64,000 nucleotides of DNA from Algoriphagus sp. (GTDB lineage Bacteria > Bacteroidota > Bacteroidia > Cytophagales > Cyclobacteriaceae). The notes below the pieces were generated by a model. It had not been told where the DNA came from. It was given only the letters and a program-made list of their open reading frames with translations, and made no database searches. The position numbers and the translations under genes are program-made. Location: contig NZ_JAUXYL010000040.1 in the NCBI RefSeq assembly GCF_030694375.1, positions 62,001-126,000 on the forward strand. Reading direction: 5' to 3'. Of this stretch, positions 18,325-27,168 are shown piece after piece (the stretch's first letter is position 1; every line of letters begins with the position of its first letter).

Positions 18325-20067
18325 ATGAATTTCCAAATAAAACCAAATAAAGATTCCTATGATGTCATTATCGTCGGCTCAGGAGCCGGGGGAGGTATGG
18401 CTACAAAAATATTGTCAGAAGCAGGTCTTTCCGTTGCAGTGGTGGAAGCCGGAGGCGATTGGGATCCCGCAAAAGAGGAAGATCGAACGCAACTGAGATT
18501 TCCTTGGGAATCACCAAGACGCGGGGCCAGTACACAGATAAGACCTTTTGGTGACTTTGATGCTGCCATTGGCGGCTGGGATATGCCGGATGAACCCTAC
18601 ACCCGAAAAAACGGAACCCAATTCGACTGGTTCAGGTCAAGGATGCTGGGAGGCCGAACAAATCACTGGGGAAGAATTTCGCTTCGGTTTGGCCCTGACG
18701 ATTTTAAGAGAAAAAGCATCGATGGATTGGGTGATGACTGGCCTATTGGTTACGATGAGATTAAGCCTTACTATGACAAAGTCGACCGGTTAATTGGAGT
18801 TTTTGGTTCCAGGGAGGGTATGAGAAACGAACCGGACGGGAATTTTCTTCCTCCGCCCAAACCGAGATTGCATGAAATGTTTTTGATGAAAGGGGCAAAA
18901 AAAATCAATGTTCCGATTATCCCATCTCGTCTATCCATTTTAACCAGACCCATAAACAAAGATCGTGGTGTATGTTTTTTTTGCAGACAATGTAACAGAG
19001 GTTGTCAGGTTTATGCCGATTTCTCTTCCAGTACATGTCTGGTAAAACCAGCCATGAAATCGGGTCAGGTTGATTTATTTACCCATTGTATGGTCAGAAA
19101 GGTCACTTCAGACGATTCCGGGCTTGCCACGGGGGTATCCTATGTGGATAAAAGGGACATGAAAGAGTATAAACTAAAAGGAAGGATCGTGGTCTTGGGT
19201 GCTTCTGCCTGTGAATCTGCTCGTATCATGCTCAACTCCAAATCTAAAGTCCATCCCGACGGAATGGGCAATTCCAGCGGAATGGTGGGCAGGTATCTCC
19301 ATGATTCTACTGGTGCGAGCCGTTCGGGAATTATACCCGAACTGATGCACCGAAAGCGGTACAATGAAGACGGGGTGGGAGGCATGCATATCTATACACC
19401 CTGGTGGTTGGACAATAAAAAACTTGACTTTGCCAGAGGATATCACATTGAATTTGGAGGAGGGATGAATATGCCTTCCTATGGCTTCGGATCAAATATG
19501 GATGCAGTAAGAAAACATATTCTTGATGAATTTGGGCAACCAAGTCCAAATGGTGGCTATGGCGAGGGTTTGAAAAGGGACATTAGGGCAATGTATGGAA
19601 GTACGGTAAGCATGTCAGGTAGAGGTGAAAGTGTGCCTCAGTATGACAACTACTGTGAGATTGATCCCACGACTGTAGACAAATTTGGGATTCCTGTCCT
19701 GAGATTTCACTACAAATGGACGGATAATGAAATCAAGCAGGCAAAACACATGCAGGATACATTCGAAGAATTGTTGACCGCATCAGGGGCGACATTATTG
19801 GGGAATAAACCGGGACCCGAGACTCAATATGGGCTTTTGGCTCCCGGACGGATCATCCACGAAGTAGGCACCACCCGTATGGGGAGTAATCCGGCGACTT
19901 CAGTGGTCAACAGCAATTGTCAGGCACATGACTGCAGAAATCTCTTCGTGGCGGATGCGGGCCCTTTTGTCTCTCAGGCCGACAAAAATCCAACTTGGAC
20001 AATTTTGGCTCTTTCCTGGAGGACGTCCGATTTTATCATCAAAGAACTGAACAGCAAAAACCTTTAA
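18325..20067 (+). CDS. GMC family FAD-dependent sugar dehydrogenase, catalytic subunit
   Basis: 580 residues. The FAD-binding motif VGSGAGGGMATKIL lies at about 18-31, and GGRTNHWGRISLRF near 112 is the GMC flavin-loop signature. The C-terminal GMC domain has HEVGTTRMGSN and the closing NLFVADAGPFVSQADKNPT. A CFFCRQCNRGC block gives four cysteines at 217, 220, 223 and 227 (CX2CX2CX3C), the spacing of a ferredoxin-type iron-sulfur ligand set. No export signal is seen, so export may depend on a Tat-bearing partner such as the next gene product. Together with that protein it resembles two-subunit gluconate/glucoside 3-dehydrogenases, which pass electrons to a cytochrome c not found here. Confidence 0.9.
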   Translation: MNFQIKPNKDSYDVIIVGSGAGGGMATKILSEAGLSVAVVEAGGDWDPAKEEDRTQLRFPWESPRRGASTQIRPFGDFDAAIGGWDMPDEPYTRKNGTQFDWFRSRMLGGRTNHWGRISLRFGPDDFKRKSIDGLGDDWPIGYDEIKPYYDKVDRLIGVFGSREGMRNEPDGNFLPPPKPRLHEMFLMKGAKKINVPIIPSRLSILTRPINKDRGVCFFCRQCNRGCQVYADFSSSTCLVKPAMKSGQVDLFTHCMVRKVTSDDSGLATGVSYVDKRDMKEYKLKGRIVVLGASACESARIMLNSKSKVHPDGMGNSSGMVGRYLHDSTGASRSGIIPELMHRKRYNEDGVGGMHIYTPWWLDNKKLDFARGYHIEFGGGMNMPSYGFGSNMDAVRKHILDEFGQPSPNGGYGEGLKRDIRAMYGSTVSMSGRGESVPQYDNYCEIDPTTVDKFGIPVLRFHYKWTDNEIKQAKHMQDTFEELLTASGATLLGNKPGPETQYGLLAPGRIIHEVGTTRMGSNPATSVVNSNCQAHDCRNLFVADAGPFVSQADKNPTWTILALSWRTSDFIIKELNSKNL

Positions 20068-20078
20068 TCCAAAGAATC

Positions 20079-20783
20079 ATGAACAGAAGAGAAAATCTAA
20101 AGCTTTTATTCGCTGGTTCTCTGGGTACTGGACTGGTGCTGACAGCATGCAGTCCCGATGAAAAATTGGCGGATCTATCTCCCAAAATAGGAGGTACACC
20201 GGGCGGCAGGGTTCCAGAGGAGATCGAACGGGACAATTCCCTGCTAGCAGGCAAGTTTTTGACCGATCCGGAAATGGAGCAGGTGAAAATTCTGGTGGAC
20301 ATTGTGATTCCCAAAGACGATGTCTCCCCGAGTGCTTCGGAGGCTAAAGTCCCCGATTACATTGAATTTATGCTGAAAGATCAACCAGGAAATCAGACGG
20401 CTTTCAGAGGTGGCCTGATGTGGTTGAACTTGGAAGCCTATGAGCGTTTTTCAAAGTCGTTCATTGAAATCTCCCCAAGCCAGAGAATGGAACTCATCGA
20501 AGAAATTGCCTGGCCGGATAAAGCGAAAACAGAGATGGGGACTGGGGTAAGATTTTTCAACCTCGTACGGAATATGACAGTTTCCGGCTTTTACACTTCG
20601 GAAATCGGTTTTACGGATATTGGTTATGCAGGAAATATTCCCAATGTATGGGAAGGGGTGCCACAGGATGTGATGGATCAGTATGGGCTATCATTGGACG
20701 AAAAATACCAAAGTGTTTACCTGAAATCGGAAGACCGAGGCACCATTCCTGACTGGGATGATCAGGGTAATCTTATAGCTTAA
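20079..20783 (+). CDS. gluconate 2-dehydrogenase subunit 3-like Tat lipoprotein
   Basis: 234 residues from the ATG at 20079, 11 bases after the GMC stop. The N-terminus has RR followed by a hydrophobic run and a lipobox ending TAC, so C24 may be lipidated after Tat export. The Gluconate_2-dh3 domain follows (about 60-200: FLTDPEMEQVKILVDIVIP, then EAKVPDYIEFML, then GVRFFNLVRNMTVSGFYTSEIG). In two-subunit GMC dehydrogenases this small subunit anchors and carries the catalytic subunit out of the cytoplasm. The start was chosen because an in-frame extension to 19995 would overlap the GMC gene and lose the signal peptide. Confidence 0.9.
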   Translation: MNRRENLKLLFAGSLGTGLVLTACSPDEKLADLSPKIGGTPGGRVPEEIERDNSLLAGKFLTDPEMEQVKILVDIVIPKDDVSPSASEAKVPDYIEFMLKDQPGNQTAFRGGLMWLNLEAYERFSKSFIEISPSQRMELIEEIAWPDKAKTEMGTGVRFFNLVRNMTVSGFYTSEIGFTDIGYAGNIPNVWEGVPQDVMDQYGLSLDEKYQSVYLKSEDRGTIPDWDDQGNLIA

Positions 20784-20831
20784 CCAAGCGTAGAATGAAA
20801 AAAATTAATTAGATAGATTGGGTAATTCATG

Positions 20832-20860
20832 AAAACCTGTTTAGTATCTAGACAGGTTTT
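20832..20860 (+). terminator. intrinsic terminator after the GMC/subunit-3 genes
   Basis: AAAACCTGT (20832-20840) and ACAGGTTTT (20852-20860) form a 9-bp stem around an 11-base loop and are followed by TTCTTTT. It lies between two convergent genes and fits the end of the sus operon. Confidence 0.8.
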
Positions 20861-20877
20861 TTCTTTTGGTAGGTTTA

Positions 20878-23334
20878 CTATTCCACCTCAAACTGAGCCA
20901 TAATCTTCGCAACTTTATCCTCGACTGTCTCCGATGAAAGATTGGTCCGGCTGAGTCGGTCTACCATGATTGGAAAGGAAAATGGCGTAAACTGCACCGG
21001 GTGCTTGACCACCAACTGCTTTTGGTTAAGCTTTTTGATGGCTGTGATAAACATGTCCTGCTCCATTTGCTGATTGAGCGCTTCTTTTTTGGCTTGTTTC
21101 AATAAAAGATTATCCGGATCATACTGCTCAAAAACCTGATAAAGCAAACCCGAATTAGCCTGAATATGCTTAAAAGTCATTGGCTTACCGGGGTAACCCT
21201 GAAATACCAAACCTGCAATACTGGCAATTTCACGGAATTTCCGACGGGACATTTCACTTTCATTGACACAGTGTAGGATGTCCTCCTCGATGTTTTTCAG
21301 GGAAAAAATATCTTCTTCCAAAATATCCTCAGCCGATATCGCAGTGTCTGTAAGCAATTCAAATCCATAATCATTCATGGCCATATTGAACGAAATCGGA
21401 AAATTTAATGAAATCCGGTAGGCGATCAAAGCACTCATTAACTCATGCATCATCCGCCCTTCAAAAGGGTAGAAAAACAAGTGATAGCCTTCTTTACTCC
21501 GATGTGATTCAATCAAAAACGAATTTTGATCCGGAACGATGGAGAGTTTATCCTGCAAATCCAAAATTGGCAAAACCCGCCTCAATTCTTCCGATTTGAT
21601 AATTCCGGAGTTGTATTCCTGAAAGATCTCCAGAATCTTATCTGAAAGCATCGAAGAAAGCGACATCCTCGCACCCATCCAACTCACCACGTTATTGGTC
21701 TTTTTCTCAGATAGCTTAACAAAGGCATTGAGGTCTTTCACTTGGAGCAATTCCAAAGGTCTTCCTGCAAAGAAAAACCGATCCCCAATCTTCATTTTAG
21801 CAATGAAATATTCCTCAACCGTCCCGAGATAAGCACCATTTTTAAACTTTACTTTCAGCATCGCATCTGAGACGATCGTCCCCATACTCAGGCGATGTTT
21901 CATGGCAATTCGCTTGTTTTTCACTTTATACAAGCCATCATCATCCTTACTCACTTTCAAGAATTCCTCGTAATTGCCCAGGGAATTTCCTCCCTTGGTA
22001 ATGAAATCCATCATCCAGTTCATCTCTTCCTGCCTCAGTTCGGTGAAGGAGGCGGCCCCTTTTACTACTGAGAAAATAAAATCGGGATCAAATCCTTCTC
22101 CTACGGCCAAAGTCACCAGAAACTGAATCAATACGTCGTAGGGCAATTGCGGTGTAAACTGCGATTCCATTTCCTCCTTTTCGATCGCATCCCGAAGCGC
22201 GGCGGCTTCGATCAGTTCCAGCGAATTGGTGGGGACAAAAAATATCTCGGATGGCAATCCCGGCTGATGCCCTGCACGGCCGGCTCGTTGGACAAACCTT
22301 GAAACGCCCTTTGGACTCCCAATCTGTATCACTCGATCCACGGGACGGAAATCAACTCCCAAGTCTAGACTGGAAGTACAGACAACCAATTTAAGTTTTC
22401 CTTCATGCAGTGCATTTTCGACCCATGCTCGCACTGAATTATCCAGTGAACCGTGATGCATGGCGATCCAACCTGCCCAATCTGGTCTGGCTTCGAGGAT
22501 TTTTTGGTACCAAATCTCAGTTTGTGATCGGGTGTTTGTAAACAATAAAACTGTCCTTCCGGCCTCGATAATCGGAATGACTTGATCCAACATCCGGATT
22601 CCCAAATGCCCGTGCCAGGGATATTTTTCTATTTCCTCCGGAAAAACTGACCGAATCAGAATTTCCTTTGCTACTTTGGCCTTGACGATGTGGATGGGGT
22701 GATTTTCTCCTAAAAGTGCCTTGGCAGCATCCTGAAGGTTACCAATCGTCGCAGACACCGCCCAACGCCGAAAAGTCTGAGGACTGATCGCCTGAATGTA
22801 CTCCAAGGCAAGCTGAACTTGGACGCCCCGCTTATTGCCAACCAACTCATGCCACTCGTCTACGACAACTACCTGAAGAGATTGGAATAATTCTTTATGG
22901 TCTTTCTGTGAAATCAGGACATGAAGTGTCTCCGGAGTAGTGATGAGGCATTCCGGTGGATTTCGCTTCATTGCGGCCCGGGTCTTGGCGTCGGTGTCAC
23001 CGTTTCGCACCATCACCTTCCAGGGAAGCCCGATGGTTTCGCAGACTTCCTGCATGGCTTTTTGGATATCTTGTGCCAAAGCGCGTAATGGAGTGACCCA
23101 AATCAGCTGAATCCCGTTTTTTTGAGGCTTTCTCCAGGTGGTGGGATGGTTTTGGATGTATTCCAAAAGGACGGGAAACCAAAGGGCGAAGGTCTTTCCC
23201 GAACCTGTAGGCGCATTGAGAAGCCCTGATTTTCCATCCAAATAGTCCTGCCAAGTCTCAATCTGAAATGGAAATGGTGTCCATCCCTTTTTATGGAAAT
23301 AGTCGAGCCCGACCGAAAGTCGCTTATCCTCCAT
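20878..23334 (-). CDS. ligase-associated DNA damage response DEXH-box helicase (Lhr-like)
   Basis: 818 residues. Helicase motifs in order: APTGSGKT at 41-48 (Walker A), TPLRALAQD, TTPETLHVL, DEWH at 159-162 (motif II), SATIGNLQ, then HHGSLDN, TSSLDLGVDFRPVD and QRAGRAGHQPG in the second RecA domain. The remainder is a winged-helix/DUF4145-like Lhr C-terminal part. This is the short Lhr form found beside an ATP-dependent ligase in Bacteroidota and Proteobacteria. Its start overlaps the end of the ligase gene by 11 bases, so the two are translationally coupled. Confidence 0.93.
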   Translation of the reverse strand: MEDKRLSVGLDYFHKKGWTPFPFQIETWQDYLDGKSGLLNAPTGSGKTFALWFPVLLEYIQNHPTTWRKPQKNGIQLIWVTPLRALAQDIQKAMQEVCETIGLPWKVMVRNGDTDAKTRAAMKRNPPECLITTPETLHVLISQKDHKELFQSLQVVVVDEWHELVGNKRGVQVQLALEYIQAISPQTFRRWAVSATIGNLQDAAKALLGENHPIHIVKAKVAKEILIRSVFPEEIEKYPWHGHLGIRMLDQVIPIIEAGRTVLLFTNTRSQTEIWYQKILEARPDWAGWIAMHHGSLDNSVRAWVENALHEGKLKLVVCTSSLDLGVDFRPVDRVIQIGSPKGVSRFVQRAGRAGHQPGLPSEIFFVPTNSLELIEAAALRDAIEKEEMESQFTPQLPYDVLIQFLVTLAVGEGFDPDFIFSVVKGAASFTELRQEEMNWMMDFITKGGNSLGNYEEFLKVSKDDDGLYKVKNKRIAMKHRLSMGTIVSDAMLKVKFKNGAYLGTVEEYFIAKMKIGDRFFFAGRPLELLQVKDLNAFVKLSEKKTNNVVSWMGARMSLSSMLSDKILEIFQEYNSGIIKSEELRRVLPILDLQDKLSIVPDQNSFLIESHRSKEGYHLFFYPFEGRMMHELMSALIAYRISLNFPISFNMAMNDYGFELLTDTAISAEDILEEDIFSLKNIEEDILHCVNESEMSRRKFREIASIAGLVFQGYPGKPMTFKHIQANSGLLYQVFEQYDPDNLLLKQAKKEALNQQMEQDMFITAIKKLNQKQLVVKHPVQFTPFSFPIMVDRLSRTNLSSETVEDKVAKIMAQFEVE

Positions 23335-24916
23335 ACGTTTTCAACAGGGCTTTCAAATCTTCCAAGGTGTTGGCTTCTTCTTTGGGTTTATCCCTCCTCC
23401 AGCGCAATATTCGGGGAAATCTCAGTGCAATCCCACTTTTGTGACGGGGACTGTCCTGAATTCCTTCAAAGGCAATCTCAAAAACCAATTCGGCCTTGAC
23501 CGTGCGCACCGGTCCAAATCGCTCTCGGGTATTTTTCTTGACAAAAGCATCCACCTCCCGCATCTCCGCATCGGTCAGGCCTGAATAAGCTTTCGCAAAT
23601 GGTACGAGACTATCTCCATCCCAAACCGCAAAGGTGTAATCGCTGTACAAATCCGCCCTTCGACCGTGTCCTTTTTGCGCATAGATCATTACCCCATCGA
23701 TAGTCAGTGGTTCGATTTTCCATTTCCACCAACTCCCTCGCTTTCTCCCGGTTTCGTAGGGTGAGTCTTTTCGTTTCAGCATCAGGCCTTCGGCCAAATG
23801 ATCCCTGGAAAGCGCCCGAACTTCACCTAGTTCCTCCCAGGAGTTTGCCTGAATCAGTTTTGGAAGATGAAGCCGCTCGTGAGGGAAATCAAAATGAAGC
23901 CGTTCCAAAAGACTACGGCGGTGTTGAATTGACAAATCCCGAATATCTTTTCCTTCAAATTCCAAAAGGTCATAAGCTAAAAGACTCACAGGAGCCTCCA
24001 GCAACTGTTTTTTGCTGATATTTTTTCTTCCAATCCGAGTTTGAAGCAAGGAAAAGGGAAGCGGTGTTCCATCACGGAAAGCCATGATTTCCCCATCGAT
24101 TACGGTTCCGTCAGGGAGGCTTTCAGCCATTTCCAGCAGTTCGGGAAACTTGTCATTAACCAGTTCCTCACCCCGACTCCAAATGAATGTTTCACCATTT
24201 CTACGAATCAATTGTCCTCGGATCCCGTCCCATTTCCATTCGGCTTGCCAATCTGCGATGTCGCCCAGTTCATTTGCTATGGTTTCCAGAGGATGAGCGA
24301 GGAAAAATGGGTAAGGTTTAGAGCTATCCTGTTTTATTTCCTCTTGATCGAAAAGTGCAGGAAAGCTAACTTCTTGTGGATTCCAATTTCCCATCAAAGC
24401 ATGCGCAATGTTGGATTTGTCAAGTTGGAGTACCTTGGCAAGTGCCTGACTCATCAAACTCTGACTGACCCCGATCCGAAACCCGCCCGTAATGATTTTG
24501 TTAAAGACAAATCGCTCAGTCTGATCCAGCTTTGACCAAGCATTCTGGATATTTTCCTTTTTTACTTCTTCAGGAAGCATTTCCAAAGCTTGAAGAAATT
24601 CAATCCATTGGCCTAAATTTTTATCGTTTTCCTGAGTGGTTTTGGGTAAAAGCAAGGCAATGGTTTCCGCTAAATCTCCCACAGCATGGTAGCACTCGTC
24701 AAAAAGCCAATCAGGAATTCCGGCCAGCTCCTGACACCAATTCCTCAGCTGTTTTGTGGACACTTGTCTTTTTGGTCTTCTGTGAGAAAAAATGGCAACT
24801 GCCCATACTTTTTCTTCATTTTCGGCTTTTTCAAAAAAATCAACCAAAGCCTCGACCTTGTCACCTGTTTTGTTGCTTTGATCCAGACGGGTAATCAGTT
24901 CGGCAAAATACTTCAT
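23324..24916 (-). CDS. ligase-associated ATP-dependent DNA ligase
   Basis: 530 residues. The N-terminal DNA-binding helical domain (1-200) precedes the nucleotidyltransferase domain with motif I EWKWDGIRG; the lysine that takes AMP is K228. Further motifs are FIWSRGEE, VIDGEIMAF, LKRKDSPYETGRKRGSWWKWK (in part) and an OB-fold C-terminus. This is the LigB-like form encoded next to the Lhr-type helicase. The usual partners of the module, an MBL-fold exonuclease and a phosphoesterase, are not next to it in this window. The module is thought to act in DNA repair. Confidence 0.93.
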   Translation of the reverse strand: MKYFAELITRLDQSNKTGDKVEALVDFFEKAENEEKVWAVAIFSHRRPKRQVSTKQLRNWCQELAGIPDWLFDECYHAVGDLAETIALLLPKTTQENDKNLGQWIEFLQALEMLPEEVKKENIQNAWSKLDQTERFVFNKIITGGFRIGVSQSLMSQALAKVLQLDKSNIAHALMGNWNPQEVSFPALFDQEEIKQDSSKPYPFFLAHPLETIANELGDIADWQAEWKWDGIRGQLIRRNGETFIWSRGEELVNDKFPELLEMAESLPDGTVIDGEIMAFRDGTPLPFSLLQTRIGRKNISKKQLLEAPVSLLAYDLLEFEGKDIRDLSIQHRRSLLERLHFDFPHERLHLPKLIQANSWEELGEVRALSRDHLAEGLMLKRKDSPYETGRKRGSWWKWKIEPLTIDGVMIYAQKGHGRRADLYSDYTFAVWDGDSLVPFAKAYSGLTDAEMREVDAFVKKNTRERFGPVRTVKAELVFEIAFEGIQDSPRHKSGIALRFPRILRWRRDKPKEEANTLEDLKALLKTYGG

Positions 24917-25047
24917 GAATCGAGTGAGTGAAATTTTTTTGCTTTGGTGACTTTGGACACGCTAAATGTAATTGAATGTGATAATTTTAATGCGTAATCG
25001 AACAGCAGGCGAAAGCTTTTCGTTACCCATTCAAAACACCGACAAGT

Positions 25048-25560
25048 ATGAAAAAGTTAATCTTTGGTTTGATGATTGTAATGGGCCTTTGGTCTTGCAC
25101 TTCACAAGAACCCGATCAATATACTGGCCAATCTTTGGAATTTGAATTATTCAAGTCCAGTGAATTTGACTACAAAGGGACTTTACTGGTTCAGGAATTG
25201 ACCTCGGGTGACTTGGAGTTTGTGATTCAACTGGAGGGGGCTAAGTCTTCCAGTTCGATTTCATTTCCAAGCCACCTTCATTTCGGAGGATATGATCAGG
25301 CTGAAGCGCCGATTGCGCAGCTCTTGACACCTGTTTCAGGAAATGATTTGAAAAGTGTAACAGTCCTTAACTTATTATCAGACGGATCAAAATTGACTTT
25401 TGATAAAATAAAAAATTTTGACGGTCATGTTAAAATTCATTTGGCGAATGACGGTCCTGACTATAGCGTGATCCTCGTAGCCGGGAATGTTGGCGCCAAC
25501 TTCAATGCAGAATCAGTATTTGATCCCTCAAAAATTACAGTGTGCGGTAAAAATTTCTGA
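25048..25560 (+). CDS. small hypothetical lipoprotein
   Basis: 170 residues with a lipoprotein signal (GLWSC, C17). I do not recognise the family with certainty. The mature part is beta-rich. It includes LHFGGYDQAEAPIAQLLTPVSG, faintly like the histidine-glycine pattern of CHRD domains, but the match is too weak to call. It faces right and converges with the lipoprotein gene at 25733-26359, with a repeat element between them. Its upstream region shows no clear promoter. Confidence 0.7.
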   Translation: MKKLIFGLMIVMGLWSCTSQEPDQYTGQSLEFELFKSSEFDYKGTLLVQELTSGDLEFVIQLEGAKSSSSISFPSHLHFGGYDQAEAPIAQLLTPVSGNDLKSVTVLNLLSDGSKLTFDKIKNFDGHVKIHLANDGPDYSVILVAGNVGANFNAESVFDPSKITVCGKNF

Positions 25561-25588
25561 TCTAAAATTTCTCATAAAAACTAAAAAA

Positions 25589-25728
25589 GAGGCTGTCTCA
25601 AAAGGACTGGTGGTGTCAGCCTGAGCACCTGACCAACGAGAGTTGGGAAGTACGAAGGCCGTTTGCAGCGAATGCAATCGTATTTCGACTTCGATCAATG
25701 TGACAAACAACAGTTTTGAGACATCCTC
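25589..25728. repeat. 140-bp intergenic element with 15-bp terminal inverted repeats
   Basis: The left end at 25589-25603 (GAGGCTGTCTCAAAA) and the right end at 25714-25728 are reverse complements except for one base. The interior is denser in G and C than its surroundings. It sits between two convergent lipoprotein genes. It looks like a MITE-like or terminator-like dispersed repeat; whether other copies exist cannot be seen here. Confidence 0.6.
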
Positions 25729-25732
25729 ATTT

Positions 25733-26359
25733 TCATTTGATTACAACTGGAAAACTCAAATTCATTCGCTCAATCCCACCGGCAAAACTTGGTTCAACCA
25801 TATGAGGATCCGCCGTGCCGGGAAAGCCTTTATTCAGATTTGCCCGAAGGATTAGACTAAAATTGACTGTGTCGGGTTTTGCGTCAGCTTTTATGCTGAG
25901 GAGACCATTCAGTCCGATTCGTTTGCCATTTGAATCTCCATATTCAAATTTCAGAGGAGCTTTATCGCCTAAGAAAGCATCACCGAGAAAAAAGAATTGA
26001 TAGAGTTCATGCCTTTGGTAAATGATACTGTGCATGTCAACTATTTTGCCACTGGGAAACTCTTTGGCATAAGACAAGGTAGAATAGCGATAGGTATTTC
26101 CTCTCACCAAAAAGAGTGTATCATTAATTACAGCAGTTGTAGATCCACTGTGTAGATTTAAATTCCATTGCCCAAATCCCTGATAAGTTGCAATTATTCC
26201 ACGAGTCAGATTCGAGCCTGTGATATCTTTTTCTCCTGAACTCTCAAAATTCAAGGTAAACGTTTGCCACTCATAGTTTTCCGGGATAAATGGTCTATTC
26301 TCATCGGAATTACAGGAAATGAGAAGAAGCACAACACAGATTTTGAGTAAATTTTTCAT
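25733..26359 (-). CDS. hypothetical lipoprotein, paralogue of the ZnuD-like receptor partner
   Basis: 208 residues from the ATG at 26359 (MKNLLKI...), chosen because it starts a clean lipoprotein signal with lipobox LISC (C16). The mature part shares several blocks with the product of 26560-27156: TFTLNFE, LYQFFFLGDAFLG versus HQFFFLGTAFSG, GKRIGLNGLL versus ERIGLRNKL, ILRANLNKGFPG versus ILRHDLDKNFPG, and the terminal SFPVVIK versus TFPVVIN. The family is not one I can name. The paralogue follows a TonB receptor, so a surface or periplasmic accessory role in metal uptake is possible. Confidence 0.75.
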   Translation of the reverse strand: MKNLLKICVVLLLISCNSDENRPFIPENYEWQTFTLNFESSGEKDITGSNLTRGIIATYQGFGQWNLNLHSGSTTAVINDTLFLVRGNTYRYSTLSYAKEFPSGKIVDMHSIIYQRHELYQFFFLGDAFLGDKAPLKFEYGDSNGKRIGLNGLLSIKADAKPDTVNFSLILRANLNKGFPGTADPHMVEPSFAGGIERMNLSFPVVIK

Positions 26360-26439
26360 GGCTAAAGCATTTGGTTCATCTAATTTCAATGCTAGCCGAA
26401 TCAAAAAAAAGTTGGGAATACTAGTAGGTAAAATTGTTT

Positions 26440-26454
26440 TTGCAGTTTCTGCAA
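26440..26454. promoter_or_regulatory. perfect dyad upstream of the lipoprotein gene
   Basis: TTGCAG-TTT-CTGCAA is a perfect 6-bp dyad about 80 bases upstream of the leftward lipoprotein start at 26359. It could be an operator. Its register differs from the TGCAAC-type dyads near the TonB receptors, so it is not the same site. Confidence 0.4.
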
Positions 26455-26511
26455 ATCCATTTTTCAGGAAAAAACTTACTTAGGAATCTTGGGGTTTGTA
26501 CTGGATATCAT

Positions 26512-26543
26512 AAAAAAAAGCAGCCCAATTGGGCTGCCTTTTT
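26512..26543 (-). terminator. bidirectional intrinsic terminator
   Basis: GCAGCCC (26520-26526) and GGGCTGC (26531-26537) flank AATT; an A8 run lies to the left and a T5 run to the right. On the minus strand the hairpin is followed by eight T, giving a strong end for the receptor/lipoprotein operon. Confidence 0.85.
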
Positions 26544-26559
26544 CATTATAAATATTTTC

Positions 26560-27156
26560 TTAGTTGATCACAACTGGAAAAGTGATATCCAAGTCAGTTT
26601 CACCACCCGCTTGTACAAAATTTGCAAAATTAGGGTTTGAAGCACCTGGGAAGTTTTTGTCCAAATCATGTCTGAGGATCACTCGCATCTGAGCATTGTT
26701 GGTACCTGGGGAAGAGGACACCACCAGCTTATTTCTTAACCCTATGCGTTCTCCACTTGGGTCATCATAAGTGATGGTCATGATATTTCCTGAAAATGCT
26801 GTACCAAGGAAAAAGAACTGATGCTCATCGGCTTCTTCGAGGATTTCTTTGGTGATATCTTCTTTCTCTATGCTATTGTAAACCTCGATAGACATTCTGT
26901 AAGTCTTCCCCTTAGTCAAATTGATAGTCTGAATAGTTGGCGAAGATCCAACTTCAATTCCCTGAGGATCGCTTGCCTTGAATGAAGTAATAGCACCTAT
27001 TGGACTTCCACTTGAATTCAATTCCTGAAAATTAAGTGTTACGTCTGTGATTACTTCACCGTCATTCTCTTCTTCGGGATCATTACTTTCGCAGGAAGCG
27101 AAGCCTAAGGCCAAAGCAGCAAATAAATAGATGGGTAGTTTTTGTAATTTGTTCAT
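26560..27156 (-). CDS. hypothetical lipoprotein in operon with ZnuD-like receptor
   Basis: 198 residues, lipobox GFASC (C22), followed by an acidic low-complexity linker (SNDPEEENDGE). The beta-rich mature part is paralogous to the 25733-26359 product; shared motifs include FFFLG, GERIGLRNKL and a terminal TFPVVIN. It begins 12 bases after the stop of the TonB receptor gene, so the two are co-transcribed and probably work together. Histidines in EADEHQF and RHDLDKN could contact a metal, but this is speculation. I cannot assign a named family. Confidence 0.8.
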   Translation of the reverse strand: MNKLQKLPIYLFAALALGFASCESNDPEEENDGEVITDVTLNFQELNSSGSPIGAITSFKASDPQGIEVGSSPTIQTINLTKGKTYRMSIEVYNSIEKEDITKEILEEADEHQFFFLGTAFSGNIMTITYDDPSGERIGLRNKLVVSSSPGTNNAQMRVILRHDLDKNFPGASNPNFANFVQAGGETDLDITFPVVIN

Positions 27157-27168
27157 ACTAGTAATTGG

